NCBI GenBank assembly: GCA_028551475.1
Contig: CM052356.1
Location: forward strand, 32,267,884-32,331,883
Length of the DNA stretch: 64,000 nt
Reading direction: 5' to 3'
Origin: Casuarina equisetifolia
Lineage: Eukaryota > Streptophyta > Magnoliopsida > Fagales > Casuarinaceae
In this document: positions 1 through 11,300 of the stretch, one piece after another
Position numbering within the stretch: the stretch's first letter is position 1
Layout of the letters: every line of letters starts with the position of its first letter
Notes under the pieces: generated by a model
Seen by the model: only the letters and a program-made list of their open reading frames with translations
What the model was told of the DNA's origin: nothing
Database searches by the model: none
Position numbers and translations under genes: made by a program

Positions 1-3000
1 TTCTACTCTTGGTGGGCCTTCACCACCCCATACCCTAACATGGCTTTACTTGGCCACCTAGTCCATGGAGCATTTATGGGGTGCCTATTGGCTCACCTTA
101 TTAGTGGATTAGCAACAAAAATTAGTGACCCTACTTAACTAGATGGGCCTTTCCAAACCATCATCAATTTCACAAGTATTTTTGTTGCTTTGACTCATTT
201 TACTTCCAATTAGATTATCAATTCCAGAGTTAGTAACCATATTACATGTGATTTAAATTCATTAAATTCATGTTATCCATATGCTTGGCCTATATTTATA
301 CATTTGCCTAACTAGACTTATAGTCATGTTACTTATGTAGGCCATAAGGTTACATTTTTTGAAAAAAATTGTTTGCCCATAGTTTTCAATATAACCTTTT
401 ATCCATTTGAAAACTAACTCATAATAATAATTGTATGACCCATTTTTTTCAATGATTTTTATGTTTTCCAAGACCTATAATTAGGGTAATGATTAGACTT
501 AACAAGGTTGGAAGAGACTTTATTTTCTTTGTTCCATCATGCTTGAGAATTTTACTTTTGTTTTTTTATAGTTATTTATCTTTCATTTTGAATACTTTGT
601 ATACTTTTAAGTAGTCCTCAGCTTGTAACTCAATTTTTAAGAATAATTATTTACTTTAGCATAAATAACTTGGTCATTCTTCCTTGAAGTCATATTTTGT
701 ACATGAGAAAATAATTTCTTGTCTTATAACTTTTTTTGTGACATTTGTTTGCTTGTCAAATAAACTCGTGCACCTTTCCTATTAGGCACTACCACGACAA
801 AATCTATTTTTAAGTTGGTATGCATTGAATGTTTGGGATATTTATAGATATCCCAATCATGATGGTATCTATTATTTTGTGGATGATTTTAGTCATGCCA
901 CTTAAACATTTTTACTCCATTTTAAAAGTCATTTTTTTCTTCAAAAATTCAATCTTTTCTCTCCATCATCCACACTTAGCTTAATACCATTCTCAAGAGC
1001 ATTCTTTCTAATAATGGCACTGAATTTTTCTCATTTAAGTGTTTATCTTTTCTTCTGTCAAAAGAAATCACCCATAAGTGTTATTGTGGTCATGGTCCCT
1101 AGCAAAATAGAGTGGTTGAATGCAAACATCATTATGTTTTGGATGTTGCCCATGTCTTGCTCTTCTTGGCTTATCTTCCATCCCTTTTTAGGGTAAATGA
1201 ATCTTAACTACCACATATTATATTAACTATCTTTTCTCTTCTCCTTTAAGTAGATTCACTTCTTATGAGCATCTCTTCAGGACACCTTCTCTTCTTAATC
1301 ATTTGCATGTTTTTGGCTATTAATGTTATGCTACCATCTTAAGTGCATGTGACAAATTCAACCATAGAGTAGTTTCTTATGTCTACATAGGCTACCCATC
1401 ATATCAAAAGGGTTATAAGCTTTTTGATCATGTCACAATTAAAATTTTTTTAGCCATAATGTCATTTTTCACAAAAATATTTTTCTTTTTACTTCATAAC
1501 TTTTGTTGTTGTCCTTTGATAGTTCTACCGTCTCATTAACTCTTATCATACCACTTGTGGAAGCATATTAATTGTCTTCATTGCATGTTGATGAACCCCT
1601 CTTCCTATACTCAACCTTGGACACCCTTATTGGTACTAGTGCTTTTTCATGTGTTACTTATCTAGCCTATCTTCTTACACTACCTATTGCTAAACCTGAG
1701 CCAACTTTAGATATGGATTCCACCACAACTTGAAGTTTGCCACTCCAACCAAGCTATCAAGCCATTTATTTGGAGTACTAACTACTTGTGTTTAACCCTG
1801 CTTTATGCCTCCTCCACTTTTCTTTACCCTATTTCCAATTATATCTCACTTGACCAATGCCACCCATATTATTAGCACTTCATTGGCTCCATCTCTATCA
1901 TTCTTAAGCTCTATTACTTTCATGAGGCAACTAAAAATCCATACTAGGTTGTTGTAGTGAATAGCAAGCTTGATGCTTTTGAGGCTAATTGCATTTGAAA
2001 TATGGTTTCTTTGTCCTATGGTTAATGTCTATTTGGTTATAAATGGGTTCATAAGGTAAAATATCATGCAAATGGTTCTATTGAGTGCTATAAGACTCAA
2101 TCAGTTGCTAAATGATACAATCAGTGTAAAGAACTTGACTATTAAGACATTTTTTGTCCATTATTAAGCAAGTTATCATTCAACTCCTTGTCACCATTGT
2201 TGTTATTCATCATTGACCTCTATTTTAGATGAATATCTAAAATGTTTTTCTTCATGGTGACCTCTTTAAGAAGGTGTATATAGATCTTCTCCCCTAATTT
2301 CATAAACAAGGGGAGGGATTTATATGTTAACTATGACAATCCCTATATGGTTTAAAGTAAACCTTTCAAAAATGGAATGCTAAGTTCATTGCTTCTTTCC
2401 TTGCATATAGATTCCAATAGCCTTGGCATGGTTATTCCAATTTTACCAAGTTTCAAAAGAGTTATTTTGTTGCTTTACTTATATATGTTAATGATATTTT
2501 AATTATATGAAACAACCATGCAACCATCTCATATTTAAAAGGGCTATTTGAATTCTACATTTTCCATTAAGGATCTTAGGTAGTTAAAATTCTTCTTTAG
2601 GATTGTGATTGTTCACTTCACATATGACATTTCTCTAAGTTAGTGAAAATATACTTTGGAGCTCATATCTAAGGCAAGATTAGCAAGTTCTAAACCTTTA
2701 ATAATTCCCATGGAGTAGTATGAGAAATTTACGAACATTTAATAAGAATAACATTTTGCCACTTGAAAATACTTCAATTTATCATAGATTAGTTGACAAG
2801 TTGATTTATCTATCACTCACCACACATGATATCACTTTTTCAATAAAATTATTCAGTTAGCTCATGGATGCATCAAAGCAATCACATATTAAACAACTAA
2901 AAAAATGATTAGATATCTCAATAGTTGTTTGGGCCTTGGGCTCACATTCCTTTTATCATCCAAATTGCAGCTTAAAGTTTATTTTGACTCAAATTACAAT

Positions 3001-3450
3001 ACTTGTCTCATGATGCAAAGGTCAATCATAGGTTTCTGTATACTGCTTGGGGATTTCTTGATATCTTAGCAATTAAAAAGTAGCTTACTATTTTTCTTTC
3101 ATTCATATAAATTGAATATTGGGCTATATAGGTCACTACTAGTATGGATTATGGAGTTGCATAGAGATTTTAGTTCTTTTCGTTGATAGCTGCCCTAACT
3201 ATTTTGTGATAACAAAGCAACAAAGAAAATTATGGCAAACTTGATTTTTTCATAAAAGAACCAAGCACATCGATTTGCTATTATGTGATGAAAAAGTTAC
3301 ATCAATAGATTATCATGACACATAATGTCTCTACCAAGAAGCAGCCTACAAACCTATTGAGTAAAAGCCCTTTATAGCAAGTGGCATTGGGGCCTTCTCT
3401 CTAAGTTTGGAATATTTGACTAGTTCAAATATCCAGCTTGAGGAGGAGTG
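1..3450 (+). mobile_element. Decayed Ty1/copia LTR retrotransposon (integrase, RT, RNase H remnants)
   Basis: Stops and frameshifts break every frame, but copia Pol landmarks appear in the correct order on the + strand. Integrase core traces lie near 860-960 (YFVDDFSHAT) and 1010-1200 (NGTEFF, then a QNGVVE-like stretch read through shifts). The reverse transcriptase region spans about 2030-2720: FGYKWVHKVK near 2035, an FLHGDLFKKVY stretch near 2240, a decayed YVDD region near 2480, and a KPLIIPME-like end near 2690. RNase H-like traces with TKHIDLL lie near 3240-3400. The order integrase before RT is the copia signature. A purine-rich stretch at about 3440-3450 (gaggaggag) fits a polypurine tract before a 3' LTR. 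The 5' part and 5' LTR are outside the window or unrecognisable. The element is clearly non-functional. Confidence 0.85.
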
Positions 3451-4520
3451 CTATGGATTATTATAAGATATTATACAATGATATATTTGACTAAATATAC
3501 ATATCCCAATCAATGTAAATATTAAGTTGTATTAGAGTTTCCATATGAGGGTCCTTATAGGCCTTTTAACCTCGAAGCATGTTTGCATAAAAATGTTTAT
3601 AGCTTATGTTTAGGTCCTTGGGAAGTGCAATGAAGCACTATAAATGTGTCTTTGCCATACTAAGGATTTTGGAGATTTGAGCAAATGGAATTGGTGAGAC
3701 TATAAAATTAATTTCATATTAGATAGGTAAGTACAAAATTATATTTGTATCATAGATAGGTAAATGCATAACACTAATTAATCAATGTGCAAGAATGTTG
3801 TATATATAATTTTATATTACACTAGTTGTAATATAACTAGTATTGTTTAGATAATAATGGGATTGTAGACTTTAGAAAATTACTTTCATACTAGATAGGT
3901 AGATTATGGGACATAGTCACTAAATCTCACAATGGTTTATAATTATGAGAGATTTGTTTATATGTAATTTTATGAAATTCTTTCTAAGACACTAATATAC
4001 AATGGTTTGTATTCCTTGTGTGACACATTGTTGATGATTTTCACTAATAATTCATCCACTTACACAATTTATAACTAAATCCTTTGCATTTGGCAAAAAC
4101 AAAAGCTATAACCTTATACTAAATGTCATGCTACTAAACCCATGCATTTACTAATAAATCATATAACTACATTCTAAATTTGGTCTTTTCATCTTAAGTT
4201 TTTCAATGGGATTGGGTATTCGCCTAACCAAGGCTAGAAATGCCTTGTAGATATCTACCCTAATAATGGTTGGAGTTAACTTGATCTCTAACTCTTATGT
4301 GTACTTTTATGGAGCATTAAGTTGAACTAGTAATAATGACTTTAATATCTAAGTTTGAAATTAGGTTGAGCTTGTTTGATGTCTTCCTTCATGATACTAA
4401 ATATTGGTGATACATAATAATCATTCATAAATATTAATATGATTTAAACTCAAAATTTGACACATCCTAAATTACAAGTAAGGTTATATTTAGGTTATTT
4501 TCAATTTAAATTTGGTTTTT
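3451..4520. other. AT-rich intergenic DNA, probable decayed 3' LTR at its left end
   Basis: This stretch directly follows the polypurine-like end of the copia relic, so the first few hundred bases (from tgctatggatt near 3451) are probably the remains of the 3' LTR. Its right end cannot be fixed because no matching 5' LTR is in the window. Two similar short strings (tagataggtaagta near 3721 and tagataggtag near 3892) suggest internal duplication. I see no coding region or RNA gene here. Confidence 0.5.
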
Positions 4521-4980
4521 GATTATTGGTTGGCTCATACTTAGGTGATGGGTTCAATATTGTTAAGATATCTACTATTGAATCCAAAGTCAACTCAAGA
4601 ATTAGTGTAATTTATTATCATATAAGTAAGAATCATAATATATTCTTTAATAATTTAAGATTTATTGCCTACATCTTAATATATTCCCTCATCATGATGG
4701 ACAAAGTATTAAACAATCGTTATCTCGCATTATGTTAGTAATACATGAGCTCAAATTAATGAAAGTTTATAAGAGAGATAGAGAATATTCAAGAATTGAT
4801 ATTATATTAAGAAACTCATTGTCTAATATCAAGTCAACTCATGATAAAATTTATTACCATATAAGTAGAAATTTTAATATATTCTTTAACAATGTAAGAC
4901 TTATTATTTATATATTAACATATTCTTTTACCATAATAGTTAAAAATCTCATATCCTCAAATCTTCCTTTATCCTATAAA
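4521..4980. repeat. AT-rich dispersed repeat, two diverged tandem copies
   Basis: Two similar blocks follow each other. One near 4608-4690 contains tattatcatataagtaag and then aatatattctttaa. The second near 4850-4930 contains tattaccatataagtag and then aatatattctttaa, with a shared attta-rich tail. Related sequence recurs at about 59740-60100, and more weakly at 36290-36600. The short ORFs that cross this stretch follow the repeat, not codon bias, so I do not call genes. It may be an LTR or MITE fragment, but no terminal repeats were established. Confidence 0.5.
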
Positions 4981-5082
4981 AAAAATCTAAAAAAAGACAA
5001 TGTAAGAAAAGAAAAAACATTTTCCTACGTGGAAATACAAGAAAAGAAAGGGAAAACAGAAACCGGGTCGATCACTGCACTT

Positions 5083-5136
5083 TGACCCGATGAACTGCAG
5101 TTTAACCCGTGACCCGATGAACTGCAGTTTAACCCG
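5083..5136 (+). repeat. 27-bp perfect tandem repeat upstream of the eRF3 TATA box
   Basis: Two adjacent copies of a 27-bp unit (5083-5109 and 5110-5136) share tgacccgatgaactgcag followed by tttaacccg. They end about 26 bp before the TATA-like box at 5163. Each copy brings a CTGCAG and an AACCCG string, so the duplication doubles any proximal promoter site in the unit. Confidence 0.85.
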
Positions 5137-5162
5137 ATTTACAGAGGCCAATGGCATCGGCA

Positions 5163-5169
5163 TATATAA
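5163..5169 (+). promoter_or_regulatory. TATA box of the eRF3 gene
   Basis: TATATAA lies about 150 bp upstream of the start codon at 5317. A transcription start near 5195 would give a leader of about 120 nt, which starts in the GC-richer stretch just downstream. The position is plausible for a plant promoter but untested. Confidence 0.6.
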
Positions 5170-5316
5170 GCGAAGAGCAAACAGGACCTTTGTACGCTAA
5201 TCGTGGGTTCCAGGCTTCCGCTGCGCACGCCTCCTCCGAAGAGCCTGCTTTATTGCTCTCTGCTTTTTAGTTTTCCAGAAGCCCTAGTCTCACTGAATCT
5301 CGGCGCCGACTACACC

Positions 5317-8300
5317 ATGGGTACGTCGCCAACGCTTTCTCTCAGTCGATATTTCTTTTTTAGTCATTTATGATTTTTTTTTCCTTTCTCTCGCATGCGC
5401 TAATGTTTAGCTCATTTCTTGATGGATCTTTGTGTTTTATCTGAGCTCTGATCTCAATTATTCTTCAGTTGTTTGAATTTCTCTGTAAATTTTGTGAATT
5501 TTTGTTTCTAGCTATTCTTGTTCAGATTTATTATTTAATTATTTATGGGGGTATTCCAGTATCCTCCGCTTGGTCGATGAGAAAGTAGAAAGAAACAATT
5601 GCATTTAGTTTGATTTTGGTACCATTCTGACGTTATCTTCGTTCATTAGAAAAGGTTGTAATTGGTTAAACTGGCTTGCGCTATCGGAGTTTGTTTCTCT
5701 CTCAGGACATTGGTATTGAGGTTGTGGTGAATTTGAGAAATTAATGGAAATAACTTGTTTAAACTTCTTTAATGATAGATGCTGATGAGAAAAAAATGAT
5801 AGATATCGAGGAGGAGATACGTTCTTTGCAGCTTGACTCGGCAGGTACTGTTGAGGTGGCACATAAACTGGTTGTCAATAAATAATTTGGATGGTTTATT
5901 ATTCTTATTGTTTGAATATTTTTGTTTATGTTGTCATCGGAACTTAGCAGAAGAAAGTAATGGGGTTGTTAATCCTGAAGAGGCAAAGGCGGAAGAAGTT
6001 GAGGAGGTGGATAAGATGGAGGAAGGTTGGTAGTCCTGTTAATGATTTGCTTAGTCCCTTGTTATCATATATTGGTGCGAATGGTTCTTCAATTCATTTT
6101 TTATTAAATCGTTGTGTGATATATGCTTCACAGTTTGTTCTCTGCTTCCGTTCAATTGCATGTTGTTCGGGTTGAGTTCAAGTGGTATTGAGATGGGAGA
6201 ACTTGTCAGTGGATTAATTGAAAATGAAGATGTTTAATTAGAAAAATATCATAAGATTCATTTCAATTATGCTTATTCTTAAATTAGTAAGTGAATGGTC
6301 ATGGGAAAAACTAGCCTACTGGAAAATAAATTTGTGTGGTAATATAATTATGTTGCTGGTCTTATTAGAGTTAATTTTTTGTGAGAGTTTTGCTATGTCC
6401 TGTGACTCAGAATGATTTAATTCACAATTGTGAATGGTTAGGAATTTGATCGAAGTTCTATGAGCTGAAAATTTTATTTATTTGGTCTGGGTCATTGAGG
6501 CATATTGGTTTGGAGTGATTGTGAGAGTTAGGAGCTGTTTCAGAAGATGGTTATTCATGTGTAGTTCGGGCAAAAACAGCCCCTGCTTTGGTTCCCCACA
6601 GAGTGAAAATTTAAAGAAATATTTGTTAGATGTTGATCACTTGTTGTGTGATTCAATATGCCTTCATATTTTGCTATTGTTTTGAGTGTCAAGTTGAACA
6701 TGGAACTCGTGAGTTCAGAATCCACAATATCATAGTTCACCCTATTCTTATGGTGGTTTCAGTGCTAATGAAACAAGGAATATTTACAAGAGTGATGTGA
6801 TTTTAGTATATTAAAGCTACCCTTAAAAGCCCTTTTGCTTTCAATGTTTTCAGATCCAAAGGAAGATGTCCATACAGAGGCAGTGCAGGTTGAACGAAAA
6901 GGTGCTTGCTGAAGTAATTTTAAGTCCTGAGTTTTCGGTTATAATTGTGCAGCTTAGCTTGTCGCATGTTAGCTGGTTTTTTCTGTTGGTAATATCTAAT
7001 AAAATTGTTATTGTCTTGTTCTGACTTCTTGGCTTGGAATGTACTGAAGCTGCTGTGGATGAGAAGGAATTATCAAAGAAGAGACACTTGAATGTGGTCT
7101 TTATCGGTCATGTTGGTAGGTTGATCCATTTGATAGTCTTTCTTTATTTATAGCGTTGGCTTTCAGGATTCTATCCTTTTTGATGTTTATCTTTGAATGG
7201 CCATTGATGTTGTAATATGTGATCTGGCTGGTTATTATTATTATTTTAATTTTTTGAGAGGAGAGGGGAGTAATGCTTCACAGCCCTCATATCCCAACTT
7301 ATCTTGCGAAAGTGAGTTTTTCTTTTCTGTATTATCTCATATCTGCAAATTAAATTTTTGTTTGGCCATATTGTCTTAACTAGGTCAAGGATGGAAAAGC
7401 AGAATTACACAGAAATAAGGGAATATGTGCAGTACTAGAGTCTTTGAAAGTAATTATACATTAGAGGAAAGGGGTATCCCTAGGCTTTTTATGTTGTTCA
7501 ATTATGCTTTGTGGAAACAAAGTGGAATGCTACCGTGGTTGATTATCCATTTGGAGCCTACTTGGCTTGGTCAGGCTAAATGTAACTACTTTGCGGCAAG
7601 AGACCATCACTAAGGCAGTGTGATAAGATTGGGTTGAGTAGATTAAGTCGGGAGAAGTCTTTGGAGCGTGTTATATTTGAGGAGTGGTGCAGGATTACTC
7701 TTCATTTTTGATTCATGTACTTGTAGCTGGAACAGTGTTGTGGTGCTAAAACAAATATTTTGTTGATGTAACACATTACAAATATATATTACCTGCAACT
7801 AGGTGGCAGTTGAAACTGTCAGATGATATTGTGGGATGCAACTTTTTAATTATCACATTGTTGGTTGAGAACTGTGAGAAGTCATGGAATTGCTTATATC
7901 CTGGCCTCTTAAAGGTGAGGTTTTTGTGGACTTTTTCTGGATTCAATGATGTCTTATCTCCTGTATTTACAAATGGAAAACCCACAGAGAGAGTGAATTA
8001 AGCTGAGCATGCTGTATTGAGGATTTACAAAAGCTTTGGATTAGTATCAGGTTGGTGGATTCCCATCCAGGGCTTCCCAGATTGGCATCCTGGCAAAGAG
8101 ATCATCATTTGTGACTTTCAGTTGATTACACTTCTTGTTGGAAAGTAATGCTTTAGAAAGGGAAGTGATATTAGCTCCTTCAACTAGAAATGAGATTTTA
8201 CCTTTGGACCAGAGGGTTTCATTATTTAAGGATGTGCTGAGTCTGGGGGTTTTACTTGGTTTTGAATGCAGAAATTGGTAATAGAAGTTGTGTAAAATTT

Positions 8301-11300
8301 GAGTGCTTCTACGTTAGGATAAATTGCCTACAATAGAACTCTTGCGTATTATAGTCAACCAAGAGAATGATCACATGTCAGCTTTGACAAAGAACTGCTT
8401 TGTCAGGATGAGGATGGTTAGGTAATAGGGGCCTTTGGAAGAGTATGATTGAACTGCTATAAGTGATAGATGACAAGAAGGTCCAGGCTTCCATCGGTTT
8501 ATTTTGGCAGTACTTGAATGTTGGATTATTTTAATAGAAGAATCTATGTTTCTCTTGGGTGGATCACTTTAGAATTACATAAATGTTGGATTAATATTGG
8601 GTTATATGTTACCCTTAGGTGGATCCTGATGATAAAGGTAATAGTGTCTACATGAATGTTTCATTTTCTTCTCTTATCCAGAAAAAGAAGTTGCTGTGTT
8701 CTATGTCAGGTTTCTGTTACATTGGCTTGCTTTATGAAATTACTGTTGTTGTGTTTGAAGCAAGTTAAAGATGGTGTTATTTGGGATTATAATCTCTCAA
8801 ATGGCCTTTATGAGAGGAAAGGCATGCTTTGGCAGTGCTCCACAGTGAGTAGATGTACTGTTTCCCAGAAGATTAGTTTAGATCGAGGTTTTGCAAGCAT
8901 TAAACTTAGTGGATTTTGTGGGATTCAGTTTCTTGCTATTGTGCCTAATGAAGTGTGAAAGTAAGAGCAATTGAATGACTAAGATCACAACAGAAAATAT
9001 AACAAGATGATTAATGTGATTTGCCTAATCAGAGTTAGTGTGTTCATTTGCAATCGAGACATACATTTTTTTAATGAAGATCGCTCTATCTGAATTTACT
9101 TAATTTGGACTTGCCAGACTAGCCTGTGTATGATCAATTATGAGCAACATATTGACCCCTGAAATGACACAAAGTAATAGTCCATGCTCACAATTGTAGC
9201 AATCGTTTCATAATAGCCTAAAATTGTTCATGCCTGTAGCTAAATGTGGTAACTGTGAGCTTTCATAAGGTTCGTCAACTGATTTGATGATTTGTTTGGT
9301 TGGCGACTGATGCAAAGGGGGTGATTTTGTGTTGTCTTGCTTATACATAAAGGTTTACTGTTTGTCTGTTGATTTTGCTTTAGATTATTTGGATGTGGTT
9401 GATAAACTGTCATTTTATGCTTTATAGATTTATAATCATGTTCTTCATCTTGGTTCTAGATGCTGGGAAGTCCACTATTGGTGGGCAGATACTTTTTCTC
9501 AGTGGTCAGGTGGATGATCGTACCATCCAAAAATATGAAAGAGAAGCAAAGGACAAAAGTAGAGAAAGCTGGTAAGTCTTTCTTCATTTTTTATTTCATT
9601 GCTGCTGGTAACATACGTGGATGATTTTTTGTAAGACTTTTAAAGAAGGCTGATTCACTAGTATTACTGTTAGCTTTGTGTGTTTATAACTATCTTTTGT
9701 GTGCCGACTAGTTGACTATGACTAGAGGACGTTAGGTGAATCAAGGTGATTCGTTAAACGTGCCAATTATTTAATGAACTTTGTATGTAATGGAATTCCA
9801 TGAGCTAGAGGTTAACATTGAAAACCTAAACTCTTCTGAGAAATTACTTTTGACTTGGATATTCTGTAGAGTAGGCAGGATGCTTGGGGGCTGCTTTTCC
9901 TTGTATGTGACAATTAGAAGCATAGCTTCTGGGGCAAGCATGAGAAGTATATTTGAGATTGTCTTACAATATATCAGCAGTATGACAATGTTCATTTTCT
10001 CAATGAATTTGACAGACTACCTAGAAACCCTGTGCATACCAATCATTCTTCTAGAAGAAGACTCCTTGACACCAAATATGAGTAATTGAAAGAACTTCTG
10101 AACCCAGTAAGAGGTCACTAGCACAAAAGAGACAAAAGGCCCCACACAAAAAGGAGTCTTAGGCCCAGCTCATATACCATTTTATGAAGCTGGAATTTAT
10201 CAGATGAATCCCACTTTAATAAAGTTAAGTAAAGCCGAACATATACAAAAGAGAGTTAAATCTCAAAACTTGCACTTAACTATAGCAAACGGGGCTCTAT
10301 ATTCATCCTAGACTATTGCTCTATAATCTCTCGGTTGATTTTTGTTTCTCTCTCGCTTGTGCTTCTTGCTGTCTGCATCAGAATTATGATGAGCAAAATG
10401 TTGCATGCCATTTGAACGACTATACAGCCTTAGATAGAGCTGAATGAAAAAGGAAGGTGATCTAATGATCAAAGCTCTTGATTGCCAGCAAAAGGCTGAG
10501 ATCCTAAGTTAAAAATACAAATCTCTGTATTCCATCATGCTGACTAATCAAGGAAAAAAATTGCTCTGTGCTGGTCCACGGGCCTCATCTTTTGTTTCAC
10601 TGAATGAAACAAGATAGTGGGAATTTCGAAACTGTGCTGATTTAAAGGAAACATGATCCTTTTGCTTTGTTTCAGCTGAAACTACAATTCTAATATTTAT
10701 TTAAAATAGTGTCTTAGCCAATTATCACAAGTTTTATATATCTACCATATAGTACTTGTAAAGTACATGCTGTTCATCATGTTAGTGTCATTGGCTTATG
10801 CAACCCTGGCTTTGTTGGTACATTCAGTTGTCTGTCTATTAGTTAGTCTCTCTGAATCTGTAAATTTTTGATTTTGTTTTTAGGTTTTCTAACTCTTTGG
10901 ATTTGAAACAGTGGATACAATTTTTTTTTTCTTTTTTTCCTGGAGTCCACTGTTTACGTTCCTGCATATCTTGAGTAATAAGCATACTTCGTCTTCTTTG
11001 GAAAGATACGGCACACTTTTCAATGCCTAAAGGGTGCCATTATCCTGAAGAAAACTTCTTATATAGACTGTGGATACATTTTTTTTTTTTTATTGTGTCC
11101 ACTGTTTGTATCAATCTTCCTGCATGTGTTGAGTAATAAGCATACTTTTCATTCGTTGGGAGTATGCTGAGGCCCTTAAGAAAACTTGCGACTTTGTTAC
11201 TCCACCTGGCATATAGGTAGTTGGAGTTAAATATTGCCCCCGCCTTTCCCAACTTTCCTTGTCTGGCTTAGTCGCTGTGCATGTTTGCATGTGTTTTTTT

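Noticed and set aside
4732..5085. 117-codon + strand ORF before the eRF3 promoter
   Set aside because: It runs through the AT-rich dispersed repeat and ends in low-complexity Lys-rich sequence. No homology seen.
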